This document shows positions 22,701 to 36,272 of a stretch of 64,000 nt of DNA, piece after piece. Numbering within the stretch: the first letter of the stretch is position 1; every line of letters begins with the position of its first letter. Below the pieces are notes generated by a model. That model did not search any database, was not told where the DNA came from, and was given only the letters and a program-made list of their open reading frames with translations. A program made the translations under genes and the position numbers. Location of the stretch: contig JAGYVD010000001.1 in the NCBI GenBank assembly GCA_021209875.1, positions 310,001-374,000 on the forward strand, read 5' to 3'. The DNA is from Rosellinia necatrix (Eukaryota > Ascomycota > Sordariomycetes > Xylariales > Xylariaceae).

Positions 22701-25700
22701 AACTTGGTACGGTACGCTGCAGGACCCATGTGGCACGAGAACAAACGAAATACTCTTGGGATCCGACGTACCCGAAACCCGAACCAGAACCCCGGGACGG
22801 AGGGTCGGCGCTTGGGGAGTTTGGAACGGGATCTCCGGCATGTGGCCCCTGAACGCGTTGGGTTGTATTGCTAGGAATATAGGAAGGCGCGCTTTGAGTA
22901 GGGTGAAACGGCTACAACTCTCAAATCGGGATTTTCCTTGAGGACTCGGGATTTGAGATGCGTAGGATTGTGCGGACGAGACTCATGCGGAATCCTTGTT
23001 GCTGAGGTTAATGAGTCTGTGTGTTATGTCTCTCGCAATCAACATAAAATGAGTAGTTAGTTAAAATGATAATTATTTATGCGCCTTAAAAGAAATCTTG
23101 GTGTATTTTATATGTGAAGTCTCCGCATGGGGAAATAATGACACCTGGATGAGCCTACGTTTATATCTCGACGAAACCCCTGCATTCAACGCACTTGGGT
23201 ATCGTTCGAGCTAAACTTTTACTCGGAAAGCAAAAGGCTCAAGTTGTCCCGGAAAGCCTCAAACTGACAGTCACAGAGCGGCCAGTAACGTAGGCATAGT
23301 AGCCAGCTCTCGTAAGATTATGCGATATACGACATGATGGCCTGAGACCAACGGCGGATTCCTCCTGCCCCTCAAAGGATTGAATAAGAGAAAAATGCGG
23401 ATGGCCATGATATTATCAGCCTAGGCCATTCATATACCAATGCGGGCCCTCCCCAGTCAACACACAGATCCTCGTTCAATGCCATGCGAGCAAGCGCAGG
23501 CACCCCATGTCAAAAAGAAAACGATGTTAAGAGTTCTCTATCCACGTGTTGTTGTAGGGCTGTCACATGATTAAACCATGTTGGGGTACTTTCGTTAGAA
23601 ATTCAAAGTCAACAAAAGACATGTGAATGTTATGTGCTCACAGCAAAAGCTATGGGGTAAACTTTGCTAACACCACCACATGGCCGAAGAGGTAGTAGGA
23701 GAATAAAGGAAGAGGGGGGGACGGTTGGGAGCATAACTTACCATCCCGCTGGGAAACTGAGCGGAAAGTCCCCCCCCCCCAAATCCCCTCTCCCTTTCTC
23801 ACGGGTCCGAGGGGGAAGGATGAGCGTGCAGTTACACTGGCTGCATTACAGGGTAAAGAAATTACAAAGCCAGCACCGCACTTGGTTGGTAAGTGTGCGT
23901 CTAGGACCTCTATCTCTCCGTTTCCAATACAACATCTTTCGCCCCCCCCCCTCCTGATTCCTAAATGAGGAGGTGTGGTAAGCGTGTTGTGCAGGCGAGT
24001 GTGAACATGGACAGGGGCAGTTGGACGTCAAACCCAAAACCGCCCTACAACAGACAGACAAAAAAGAGAAAAGAAGGGTAGAATACAACTACGAGACAGG
24101 AATGCTATGGACATGGAACCGGGGTATAAAATGCTGGGGTTTGAGGCTCAAGACGGGGTAAGAGTAATAGATTACATAAAGAAATATAGGCATTTACAAG
24201 AATTTCCACTACCATTTCTATAGTCCCTAGAATTTCCAAAGCTGTTAATATCAAAGTTTCCCCAGGCTAGATAAATGCAAGACCCCGTAAGAACCGAATT
24301 TGAAGAACCTTTTTTGTTTTGTTTTTTCCTATGCAGAGATTGACACGTCCTATCTTTAGAATTAGAACCGCCAAGAAAATTCTTGGCTGAAGAGGTAGGC
24401 TGCAAAATATCACTATCACAATACGAGGAGTTTTATATTAAATATCTGCGAAGAGTCTACTGGCCAACAGTTCGCCAGATATTGGATTTAAGCATGGGAC
24501 TAGTAGTGAATAGGCGTAGACGCATACCTGATAGATGTCGCGAAAATAATATCAGGACCTGTAGACAACCCACCGTAAATACAGTCAACTATCACGCCCA
24601 ACATGTCATGGCGATATGCATCTAGGACTTACTTGTATTATTGACACCCAAAGTAAATCAAGAGGTATAAAGTTCCATGAACGCATGCGTTGATTCAGGA
24701 TTTCGTCAGACATGATGCGGGTTCGCCACCTATAAATAATGATCAATACATCTCTGTATACAGCGTGCATATATTTAGAGGCAGTAGAGAAAAGGGGAAA
24801 CATCTCAGAACCGGCCTCTTGCATCACATGAGCCTAGTGCCCATGCTATACGCATTGCAATATTAGTTAAGGCGGTCCAAACTCAAGGCTTCAACGATAG
24901 TTTAGATGCTCATGTAGCTAACTTACATATTTCCTGCATTGATTTGAATTAACTAAATGCCCGAAGGCAAAATTACTTGTCTATTATTTTTCATTACAAC
25001 GTACTTGTATAAGCATTTACAGGCAAAAATCACAGCCCATTTTTACTTTCTTTTTCGATCTCAAACCGCGAGGGAATCTCAGCAAGGGGTGACCCAGCAT
25101 AGCCGAGAGGCAAGAAAGAGGCTGTATCGGCAGAAAGGCCACGGATTGGCAGTAAACCGATATAGCTATTATAAAGATTATATAAATTTTCACGAGGCAG
25201 CCATTGGTAAGGCAGTTCAATCACGAGTATTCGCGAGCGCTGATGTTTGAATTGTTTAAACTATTAGGTTGCGCGTATGAATTGCCCGTAGCACAACTCC
25301 TTGTAAACCCACCCAATAATACTAACCAGAAGCAATTGCGGCTTGACAGCCTCGGGTAGAGGCTGCAAGGTGAATGAAAAACAAGATTGCCGCCCCGAGT
25401 CAGGCCTCCCGTATCCGAAATGCAAATTATCCTCATACAGAATGAAATATTGCCGAGGGAGAGAAAATCCCTTGCTGAACCCCGTTAAATACCATTTGGG
25501 TTTCCGACCCGCTCACTCAATGAGTCAAGTGCAGATAACCTCCCATATGTATCATGACTGATGATGCACTCCAGTTCGGAAGAAAGGACCAACACGGTAT
25601 AGCTAGAAAGCCAGAAATAGGAAATGCGACGGTAATGATGAGCGGAATTGAGGTAAACAGAAACAGTGATGAACATGTAGCAAACTCCTTCCATGCTGCC

Positions 25701-26529
25701 GTATCTGCGTGTATCGAAAACTCCCCTCGCCGCACAGCTTAAGGAAATGAAATTCTGGGTATAATAAAGAAGTCAAGCTCGAATGCAAGAGCCAGAACGA
25801 ACAAGTCTGCCTCACAAAAAAGATATGCCCGCACACGACGATAAGAAGCGAAGGGGGGGAGGGCGCTCCTGGGTTAAGGTATTCCCTCCCCAATATATCT
25901 TGATAGTGCTCAAAGGGTAGGAAAACAACTGTAGCATGGCCTAGGGCCCTTCGCAAAAGATGGCCTGCCTTCCGTAAAACACAATTCCGGCCCATGTTTG
26001 CGGGTATCATTCAATGTATAAGTAAAGCCCGTCCTATTGTCTGCCTGCGACCTGAGCGCAGGCGGGACGAATTCGATCCGCAGCCAGCCCAGCCACGATC
26101 CGAATTCCATCGCCAATTCAGATACTGAATGAAGTCGCTGGGCGGCAACCTGTGAAATGCTAGGAACCCGCCCAGAGTCAAGTGGGAATGACGCTCATCG
26201 CAGCATGGGTAAAACCAGCAAGCACACACGTGGTATCATGAGCAGAAGACGAATGTTATCCAATTCCCGTAACGGTCATTATTCTCCTTCGTAGGTTGTT
26301 GAGGTTCAAGCTCTGGCACACAAAGCCGACAAGTTCTGCCACTAACGGGACGAACATAGTGCCACCAAGGCTTTTAGATAATGGAAAGTCCCTCTTGGAC
26401 GCCTCTATTGCCAACCGAGGATAAACCCTACCGCCATAACAAAAACCAAATGGAATCCGTGATAGCCTAGTAGCATGTCGGGCCGATAGATGCGTCCTCG
26501 CCGAGCGAAAGCGATAGCAAGTCGCGGTC
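19792..26529. other. Gene-poor intergenic region, 6.7 kb
   Basis: Only short open frames (under 140 codons) in conflicting orientations; none has a recognisable domain or good splice signals linking it to another. It contains poly-A (20957-20976), GCA repeats (20595-20612), CATA repeats (21085-21140), poly-C (23770-23780) and, at 24957-25250, a 97-codon plus ORF of unknown worth. Parts may be UTRs of nug1 and rsc7 or noncoding transcripts. Confidence 0.6.
21391..21480. repeat. TATG/TACG microsatellite with palindromic core
   Basis: Alternating ATGTATGTACGT units follow an inverted CATACATATATACATATGTATG segment. This could form a hairpin. Short antisense ORFs here are repeat artefacts. Confidence 0.75.
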
Positions 26530-29457
26530 CTACTGTGGTTGATTCGGCCACCAGTTTCCACCCGCCGGATTCTGGGGATTTGACCAAGTGGACGAGCCAG
26601 CAGGGGTGGAGCTGGGATTTTGAGGCATGAATTGTCTAGGGGTTTGATCGGGAGGATACATCCCCTGCCCTTGAGTTGGGTAGCCGTGAGGAAGACCCTG
26701 CATGCCAGAATATTGCATGGTGCTAGGCTGCATCTGAGGCGTGCTGCCAGGGTGGCGCAATTGAGGGGCTGGCGATTGCTGGTGATGAGGCGAGCCCTGA
26801 GCTTGAGTTGTATAACCGGGGTATTGCTGAGGAGTTTGTGGTGTCTGAGGCCCCCACATCGAGGGACCATAGTTGTACGCCGGCGCACCTTGTGGCATGC
26901 TACCCGGGCCAGACTGTAGGCTTGGGGGCCGGGCCTGCTTCTGATTCGGTGGTTGGGGAATAGCTCGCATCGAGGGTTGGCCCATAGGCTGCTGCTGCTG
27001 GGAGTGGATAGGCTGCGTATACGGCGCTGCAGTCATCATTAACTGAGGGCTCTGGTTAGGAAGGATTCCGGATGGGGTCGTGTGTGGCGACTGGCCGGGC
27101 CTCGTAGTAGGCAAGCTAGGCTCGGTAATAACAGGCTGCGACGTCGCCGGTTGCTCGTGTGGCCTCCTCCATATATCGTGCAAATAATCAGACCGGCTCT
27201 CTCGGCCATGGTTTAGAGTACGGTTGAACTCGGCGGCGTGATGGGCCTGTTGGTGTATCTCGGCCAGTGGAGTCGGTTGTGTCCTGTCCTGGTAAGCCTG
27301 GCCAGTGATCTCCTGGCGGGGACCTCCCTTGATAAAGTGGCTGTAATCTCGAGTCCTCGTGTCATTCACATCTGGTCCAACTGTTATCATGGGCATTCTT
27401 GTCGTAGGTCCCGGCGGTCCCATCATACCTGGTTGCACAAGAGGCTGCGGAGCGCCACCAAACTGGTGGGTATTCGCGTATACGATTTCTCCCTGAGGTC
27501 CTCCCGGAAGTGGTGGCATGTTGTTGTTCGCCTCGGCTGCTGCTTCTCTGGCCTTGGCTGCGCCTGGTCTCTTCTCGCCAGCCATGTCAGCCTCGGTGAA
27601 TCCTTGTTTTCGCGCCTTGCCCTCCCAGTAGTCATCGCGTACCCTCCTGCCGCTGACTATGACCCTACTCCCAAACTGCCGAAACATAGATCGAGCGGTC
27701 ACAATAGCGATCTGCCTGGACCGGTACGAGAAGGGTAGTATTTCCTGGTGGACGAGATCATCCTTCTCCACCTGGTTGGCAATGATCTTGAAGAGAGACC
27801 TATTTTTGTTAAACAGCAGATATGAGTCGCGATACCCAAGGACCCGAGCGCATTCGGTAGCGAGCATGAACAGCTTGTCCCCTCTCTCCGGGACGAGAAA
27901 GGTTCGACATCGATATTCACGCCCACCTAGCAGTTGGCCATTCGGCATAACCTTCTTCTCCCCAGCATCGTCCGTTTCGCGAGGGATATATTCGTCGCCA
28001 GCGGGATTGAGCTGATCGGTAGTGTGGTCACGTACGGTCGGAAGGGCCTTTAACGTCGACTTGGTAGGTGTGGTCTTCGGCGGCGGAGAAGCTTGGGCCG
28101 GAGTGTAGCTCCCAGGCTGCCCCGGCAGCGGCGCATTCTGGGATTGGGGGGTCTGCGGTGGTAAGGGCTGTGACATTGGGGGCGGTATGGGTGTTGTATT
28201 GTGAGTTGTTGGATTCAGATAACTATCGGATAACCGCGTTGCTTTCATGGGACGGCCGCGTTTTCTCGGTTGTCTCAAATCACCTGTGTGGCGATTGGGA
28301 TTAGTAAGCGTAAATAAAGAGGTCGCGCGCCGCGTCTTTGTCAATGAATGCCGACGATGGCGCTACTATCCTCCACAAAAAGGGCTGCGACCTGCGTCGA
28401 GGCGACAGCGGTCGTTATTGAGCAGAAAGGGAGGATGCTGGTTAAATGCAACATGGGAAGCCTCGCAGTCGCAGTAGCGGAAGCAGCGGAAGCAGCAGTA
28501 GCAGTTGTTGTGGTAATAAGAACAACAGCAATGGAGGGGGGGCCGAGCGGCGACGGGGCACAGGCTGGATAGGCTAAGGTACACAAACTAAACGGAGGGT
28601 GAGACTTACCATCATCCCCGGGGGTTTCAGATGTCGGCGCGTCTTGATAGGCGTCGGGGGAGCGACTCCGCTTCAAGCCTCGGGAGTTTACTGGATTCAG
28701 CAGTTCTGCGCAATCAGAGAGCAGTAGATTAGCAACCAGCATGTACTCGGCGACATGCGGTGACACGAAGGCAAGACACGGCAATCAAGAGACACAAAAA
28801 TAAAAAATAAAAAGTGGATGACGGTTTCGCGGCCATCGTGACGATTGTTGAAGAATAAAATAAAATGACGAGGCGCCGGCACTGCGACCGCAACCGCGAC
28901 CATTGGTCATTTAAGTTTTAACCCAACTCCACCTCTAGCACCGGCACCAAGGAACAGGGGGAGGTTGGATAGGCATTTTGCGACAGCACCGACGACGGTT
29001 TGCGGCGGCAGCAGCCATGGATGCAGAGATTAATCAACCACCGATTGACCGTGATGTTTGTGGATGCGCCCGTTCTGATATCATCGATGCGCACACGAAG
29101 GGCGCATCATGATGACGTCCCGGCGTGTTGCGCGCAGTGTTGATAGAGGAGGACGACAACCGAGACGATGCTAGGAATAAACCAACCGAGTTGTTCTTGT
29201 TCGTTTTTCTTCGTCGCCAGAAAAAAAAAAAAAGAGAGAAAAAAAAGGGAAGAGGGGAAAATGAGAAGGGCCAGAGAAGTCAAAAACAACAACCAGAACG
29301 ACAAGGTGGTGGTGATGGTGATGGTGATTGTGACTGGTGATGGGGGATCGATGATTAGATGAACTCAAGGCGACTTACCTGGATTGAGGGCGGCAGGGTT
29401 GATAGTTGCGGGATTGATGGTCGCATCCTCAGCGCCGTTAGGCTGGGCGGAATACAT
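26530..29457 (-). CDS. rsc7: RSC7/SWP82 (NPL6) subunit of a SWI/SNF-type chromatin remodeller
   Basis: This subunit family belongs to RSC/SWI-SNF remodelling complexes in the nucleus. My model has three exons: 29457-29379 (starts MYSAQPNGAEDATINPATIN), 28705-28610 (ELLNPVNSRGLKRSRSPDAY) and 28283-26530. Introns are 673 bp (GTAAGT to GCGCAG) and 326 bp (GTAAGT to CACACAG, branch ACTAAT). Both joins are in phase and give 642 residues. An AT-hook-like PRKRGRPMK is at 64-72. The RSC7/SWP82 domain spans about 153-280: GDEYIPRETDDAGEKKV, GGREYRCRTFLVPERGDKLF, GYRDSYLLFNKNRSLFKII and IAIVTARSMFRQFGSRVI. The rest is a Pro/Gln/Gly-rich low-complexity tail typical of the family. The introns are unusually long for this window and hold repeats. 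Confidence 0.93.
29219..29345. repeat. Polypurine and GGTGAT tracts in rsc7 intron 1
   Basis: A run of almost pure purines (29220-29275) is followed by GGTGAT-type repeats (29304-29345) on the plus strand. The transcript therefore has a long pyrimidine tract within intron 1. This explains several spurious short ORFs. Confidence 0.75.
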
Positions 29458-29819
29458 TCGAGCGGGCGGCGACGATGCGATGTTGCACGTCAAACCTCAA
29501 CGGCGTCGTCGGCGTCGCGGCAGCGGGAAGAGACGTGGAGAATGGCGGTGCCTGCAGAGCGACGTGTCTTGATATAGTTGGATGGACAAACAAACCACAG
29601 ACGAGGTGAGGTTGTGAATGACGCGCGCAGGTTGGAAGCAAGGTAGCCAAGGTAGCAGATCTTGGGAGGGATGTCAGGCAAGGTGGATTGTGGACGGGTG
29701 TGGATGAGTGGATATGTCTGTAATGCGTGCGTCTCCACCAGGGTGGGTAGTGCCTAGAGCGAGCTAGCAAGGTTGTTAGCTAGTCGTTACTGCGCTAGAT
29801 ACTGTACATACAGAAGTAG

Positions 29820-29890
29820 TGCGAGGAAGAAGAGGAGCAGCAGGAGGAGGAGGAGGAGAAGGAGGAGGATGGAGGACAAGGGTGGAGAAT
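29820..29890. repeat. GGA/GAA polypurine tract upstream of rsc7
   Basis: About 70 bp of imperfect AGG/GAG repeats lies roughly 360 bp upstream of the rsc7 start. On the coding strand it is a CT-rich tract of the kind common in fungal core promoters. Confidence 0.7.
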
Positions 29891-32800
29891 CGGACAGGGG
29901 GGAGGGGTGTATGTGGATGTGCAGTCTGTGGCGTGTGATGCAAGGAAGGGATTGTAGGTGGCATCGTGTACTTTCCTGCACTAGTTCCCCGCAAGAGATA
30001 CCTCAATGCGTGGTAGAGCTACATAGTAAGTACCGGGGGGACGGGGGCGTGGGAACGGGAATTAAGATGGGGATGAGAGGGGTGGGGGGGTTTGATAGCT
30101 GGGATATTGGGCCTGTGAATCGGGACTTGCGATTGGAAGAATTGAGAGGGGAAGAATAGCAGGTACGAAGAGGTGCAAAATACCTAATGCTGTGTACGGC
30201 GCATTCGCCGACCTGCTACTTCCACGCACGGGAGCAGCAGCAGTGCAATCGTACACAGTAGGTTAGGTACCTACCTAACCACCTCAAGGCACCTCAATAC
30301 TTGTTAAATAGAGTTAGCCACAGATACCTATCGGCATAGGAAATAGTGCTGTTGGGTGGGTGGTGCAGTGCCATATCAGCGCCCCCCGCCAACCAACGCC
30401 AACGCCAACGGAGCAAAGAGTGTGTGCATAGGTACATACCTACTGCTCGATATGATAAGCACTTGGATAGTACCCAAGTAGGTCTAGGCGCTGACACCAA
30501 ACACAGGATTTCGATCGTATAGTCCAGGCGTCCTTCGGTGCTGCCTCTGCCGGTCAAGGCCGGGGCGAGCCAGGGATTCTTCCTTGAAGATGCTCGAGGT
30601 ACGTCGTGGATATGTACGCTATACCTCCGACACCTACCTAGACGAGGTATCGTTGTCTGTCGAGGCGGGACAAGAGACGCCCTAAGGCCCGCAGGATTGC
30701 TCTCGTATCTTATTGGCAGATTGGCGCAGCGTCGAATCAAGACCCCGTTCGTATTGCTGCTCGTCTAACCTACCAACGAGCGAGTCTGCTCCTCTCTTCG
30801 TCCGTCCGTGTTGTCTAGTCTGTACTATGGTCGCGCGCATGCAAGCCATGCGTCCCGTCGGTTCTATCATGTGAAGGCACCGCGGGGAATCAACAGCGGC
30901 GTTGACGAATAGACTAGTGAACAAACGACCGAACAAGCCGCCTGTGGCGGACGATGGCTCTTCCGGTGGGTATGCTAAGTGAGCGCGCGTTCCAATCCGG
31001 CACTGTACAGGCACCCCGGATGTGGATAAACTTATGTAGGTATGGCGATGAAGTGGGTAGGTATCGCGACAGGGGTGCGGGTGCGTGTGTACTTATACGC
31101 CAGGCCGCACAGAATCAGCCTGCCTGTATCATCTGCGTACAGACAGGTTACGGGAGCTGAACGGGGCAGAGAAAGGGTCTGGAGGAGGCAGGAGATGTGG
31201 GAATGAGGGCCGTTGATGATGCTCAGGGGCGACGATGTTAGATGATAATAATGACGACAGGCGATGATGCCGCCGCGGTCTGGTCTGATCTGAGGGGAAT
31301 CCGACGAGCACCTGCTGGGCAGGTTACGTCGTCTAACTAAAGTGGACGGGCGGATAGGATATCGGATCGCCGGAGAATCTCGAAATGGCTTTCGTGGCCA
31401 TCGAGGCGTAACGGCGGGCGCTGCTGCGTAAGTCTCTAATTGGAGAATATGATTATGGACAACCCCAACCCGATGTCTTCCGTCCCAGGCGCTTTCGCGT
31501 CGTCCTCCGCTGTTCTGCCTGCTCGTTAGTCCGCGTCCGTTAGCCCAGGTCCCTCGCTTAGCCACGACTTCTTCGGTTTCATACCTGCTTGGCTACGTAG
31601 GTATACTGGCCGTCTTTACGGGCCCGGTTGAATACAGTTGCAAGAACCCAATGAACGCCGGTCGCGCTATAAGGGAGAGAAGAAAGAGCGGGAGAAAATA
31701 GCGAGGCCAGGGTCTGAATCTTAATAATAGAAACACGATTACTCTCAGACGGGTCTTTCGCCCGAGATCACAAAGGTACCGGCAACGGAGCTGGCTGGCG
31801 CGGGGGTTTAAGAAGATGACCGCCCAGCGAGGGGTGTGTTATTAGTTACTATTCCAGAAATCGAATTAATGGGTCGTAAGCTGAGGTAGTTATTGCTCGT
31901 CTTACACGAAATCGAAATCCTGCAATAATCTCGCGCTTGCGCAAACCAGGAAATAGTGTTTAGTCCAAGTAGTTAATCCCCCAACGTCCTTGGGCCGCAC
32001 GTTTTTTTTTCTTCTCGTTTATCGGGTCGTTGATGGTCTCTCGACCTATTGCCCGGCCATATGGTATTATAGGACAGGGCCGCTGCGGGTTGGAATCTGG
32101 GGTGGTGGGTGGGTGTGGAAGTGTCTGTGCGAGACGGGCGGCTGCAGCAGTTGTACAGCAACAACAGCCTTCTCTTCTGCGCAACCTCAATACTATATTC
32201 CCCGTTTGAACACTGCTCGAGTGGGACAGACCCCGGACACCAATGGGGGGGGATCAATGTCGTTGAGTAGGGATGGGGCTTCGGTTCCTAGAAGCTATCT
32301 AGGGGCGGGAGACTGGCAGAGCGAGGGGGAGAGGGAGGGAGGGGCGGTGATGGATGGCGACCTCCTGTTAATGGGTGGGTGGGCCGATGGACGGGTAGTT
32401 AGTTCGTCGATGATGGTGGTATTGGTCACCTAGAGGGTTCAAATCGTGCTTAATGCCTACCTAGGTATAGTAGATCAAGCACGTAGGTAGAGGCGTATTG
32501 TTGAGTGGTTTGTAATGGGTTGCGCAAAAACAAAATTCAATGCGCGAACTCCTAGCTTTACTATTTATACCTATTTATGCCTCTATATGTGTATATATTC
32601 ATTTGATATACGGTCGAGTTGAAATCAGCTTGCAACCTCGCCGGCGGTGCGAATTTTCATCCTACCAATGCTGACGCCAACCTGGATTATTAAGTCGGCG
32701 ACCTGATGTCATCAGCCTATGTATCCCTCCCGTCACCGAAAGATGCGTGCCTCAGACAAGACTATATCTAGAGTCTGAAGCACCGGGTCCAATACTTGTA

Positions 32801-33995
32801 CTATGCTTGTTCCTTAAATACAGGTACACGCACTATATAATCAGATGTTAGCCAAATTGCCCAAGACATCATGGTTGTGTGTACCTACATAGTACCGAAG
32901 GAGGGGGGTTACACATGGGTGTGTGCATACGTACCACTAACCCCAGGACGGAACCCAGGTCAAGCACCTAAGCACCTAGGCAAAGATCCAAAAAGTGGTT
33001 AGTTATACATATGTTAATCTACTACTTGTAGGTTTCAAAGGAGGTGTCCTGGATGGAATACAGGGCATGCATAGACCGGGGGATGTATAGTAGTACCTAT
33101 GTCTACTTTACTTCTTTGGATGATGGTTGCACGTAGATGTTTGGGAACCCAATCGAGAGCAACGAGATCTTCGAATCAATTGATACCAGCGTAGTGTAAA
33201 GTAACAAGTAGTGACAGGCCTCCCTAGACAATGCGGGGAGGTTGAACTCAGCTAGAGACAGTTAAATATAAAAGCATGCTCCAACTCGTGAAGGATTAAG
33301 CAAAAGTACCATAGGCTTCGCGTTCTGCCAAATAGTCACGTCGCTATACTACTATACGAACCAGAGTAGCTAGAGCGAGCCAGAATTGTGGCGCCAACCG
33401 GTAAAGAAGAGGCCAGTTCTTGGATCCGAAAGGGAGGGACAGGGGGGGTTGAGTCGATGTCCTCCAAGCCCACCTGAACAGACTATATGCAAAGAGTGGC
33501 AAGCATGTTCGCCCGCCATAAGCGTCAAGAGAGCGAGGGACGATGGCGATAGCGTCGTTTACTAAAAGGCGTGGCAAGGCTCCATCCGGCAACAATCACA
33601 TAATAGATTGGCGACACGACTACAAGATGACTGTATAGAGTAAATGATGATTCGAGAAACTAGGCATGTATAATGGCCTGTCTACCTGGATTGGGCAGTG
33701 ATGTCCTACGCCTATGATGGCCTGCTGTTCAGCCGCGCCGGCCGCGTAAAGCCTAGGGATCAAAAGCCACAAATCGTGCGCACCAAGACATGCGCAGGCA
33801 GTAGGCGTACCTACCCCTACCTACCTGCCTACCTACCTAGTGAGGAGGAGGATGACGCGCTTCGCTCCCAGATAGATAAAACACTCACGCCGAGGACACG
33901 TTGTTTTGGCTTGAAAAAGAAAACGAAACGCGTTTCGTACACGCATCTGGTATACGCCGAAGCGAAACCCATCTCCATCAAAGATGCGCGGCGCT

Positions 33996-34024
33996 GCAAT
34001 GCGATGCGATGCGATGCGATGCAC
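33996..34024. repeat. GCGAT pentanucleotide repeat
   Basis: Four consecutive GCGAT units with a degenerate unit on each side. Confidence 0.85.
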
Positions 34025-36015
34025 GGCGATATTACGAAGGTTACGTCCTTCTGTGTGGAACAGGCGGCAGTAGTAGTGCGAGTTCTCGACTAGTAGTAAT
34101 ACAGAGTGCTGCTACCTATTGATAGCGAATTATGGGGCATTTTACACATGTTTTCCTTTCGACGGAATAGTGATATTAGAGCGAGATGCTTCATTAGTAG
34201 TTATACCTACATACCTGTATAATATAATACTAAACTAACTAGATTAAGCAAGAAATAGTCAAGGTGCGACCAAGGTTGTCTTAGCTGACCACGGCAAGAA
34301 TAGAAGTAGGTGTACCTTTTAACTACCTATCGTCGGCGCTCAGGTTACGTAATTCAGCGTAGCTCTAGTGTAAGGCCCTGTGGCGCAGGTACATTAGTTA
34401 GGTACCGACCTACATACCTATACCTGATTCCGCTCTTCCATCCTCGCATTTTCAAGTTACAATACATTATATATGGACCTGAATATTCTATTCCTTACAC
34501 GCACAGCTTTGATCCAGGAATATTCGATTTAATTTAACCATCTCGATTGGGTATGTGTAACCACTGCGGGCTTCTCGGTTGCTCGGTGCTCCTAGCCAAT
34601 AATGGAGGTGGCTTGCTTTGGACATCATCGCCTTGGTTTCTCTGGGATGTGCCGGCACTGCGTAAAACCACCGGGGTTCTACCTATCGGTGTTTTTCCGG
34701 GTCCCGGGCAACTATTTGCTATGAGCGAGCGTATCGCATGCGTCTTTTTGAATGAAGCGAATTGGGCGTCCTCAGCTTTGGCGATGTTACCCGCTAGAAC
34801 GCTATTCTCGTCACGCGATAGTCAGACGCTACGATGCTTGACTAGCCTCGCCGGCGGGGGCCAATGGGTGCACCTATCGGCCGACGGAGATACGTACTAT
34901 ACCAAAGTTGACCCGCGGGACGGGGACGGACGGCGTGGTTCAGGTCCAGCGCGAATCGGCCCGTGTTGAATTCCAGGGCTCTATCGCATTACCTAGATGG
35001 GAGTGGGCGTTGTCAAGTTGCCCTGTGGTTTCCGGCAATGTAGGCGGGTTTATTCTTGTGTCTTTTATTTGATTATCGCCATTTTTTGTTAATTTTTTTT
35101 TTTTTTTGGGCAATGCAAAAAAGTGCAGTTCGGTGCGAGTTGGCGAGGCGAATACGGACCGACGGGTCTGATCACAATGGACAAGATAATCTTAGCGTCG
35201 TAGTTATGAACCGGCGGGCGTCTCCATGCAGATCACTAGCGAAAATGTGGCGATTGGCTCGTATTTTGGATTTCCCAAAAGCAAACATAATATTCGCACA
35301 CCACGATGTTGCATATTATCCCGTTACAAAAACGCTCAAGCCAAAACCCTCGGTCTCTATTTCTCTATCTCTCTATCTCGATGCCTCGGTAGGTACTGGG
35401 AACCTCGTCAAGGCAAAGTACGCATTACGTAATGTATTATAACTAGCTAGGTCGGCAGTTCTGGTTGAGATGTTTTCTCTGGCTTTTCTCTAACCTAGGT
35501 AGCTTAACATTCTCGAGCAGACTAACTAACTTAGGCATGCATGCCTAGATGCATACTGGGTATGATAAGTTGCCGCGAACCTGGGTCAGATAGCAGAATG
35601 TCGTCCTGTCCGCCGTTCACGAACTGATAAGCGAGACTATGTACATATAACTACCTACAGATATAGGGATTATGCGTGTATGGTCGCTTAATGCCGAAAG
35701 GACTTAATTCTCCGTAGTAGCATTTCAGCTGGGCTCAGATTGTCACAGTAGCGACAGCTGCGTCGGTCGTCATGCAACAACTGGTTATGTTGTTCGTAAC
35801 GAGATGAAACAATCTCGGCCCTCAGGTAGGAGCATGCTCTGTTCGGTGTTCGAGACGTGAGGCGGCGAGTTGTGTGTCGAGGCCCTGTTCGGCGTCCTGC
35901 CTGCTTATTCCCAGTTATTTGGAAGAGGCGGCGAGATGGGCCAACAGGGTTCATTCCTCCAAGTAGACTGGCTCGCAGGCTGCTCCCCAGGCTGGAACAA
36001 GCGCAGCGAGCGCGT

Positions 36016-36067
36016 GTGGGAATACTAGGTGGGAATACTAGGTGGGAATATTAGGTGGGAATAGTAG
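36016..36067. repeat. 13-bp tandem repeat, four copies
   Basis: The unit GTGGGAATACTAG occurs four times in a row; copies 1 and 2 are identical, and 3 and 4 differ by one base each. It lies in noncoding DNA. Confidence 0.9.
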
Positions 36068-36245
36068 GGATATTGGATATTATGTAAGTGCCACAACGAC
36101 GACGGCCGGAAATCCCAAACCTACCGCTCCAGGCAGGCAAATGTCCCTACTACGTATTCCTCATACCTCGCTTACAGTGATTGCACAGGTTAGCTATCCA
36201 ACACGGTATTCACCTCGTCCCATCTCACCATCCTAGCGCCACACC

Positions 36246-36272
36246 CCTCCTCCTCCTCCTCCTCCTCCTCCC
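36246..36272. repeat. CCT trinucleotide repeat
   Basis: Nine consecutive CCT units. They encode a Glu run in a minus-strand ORF that is otherwise unsupported. Confidence 0.85.
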
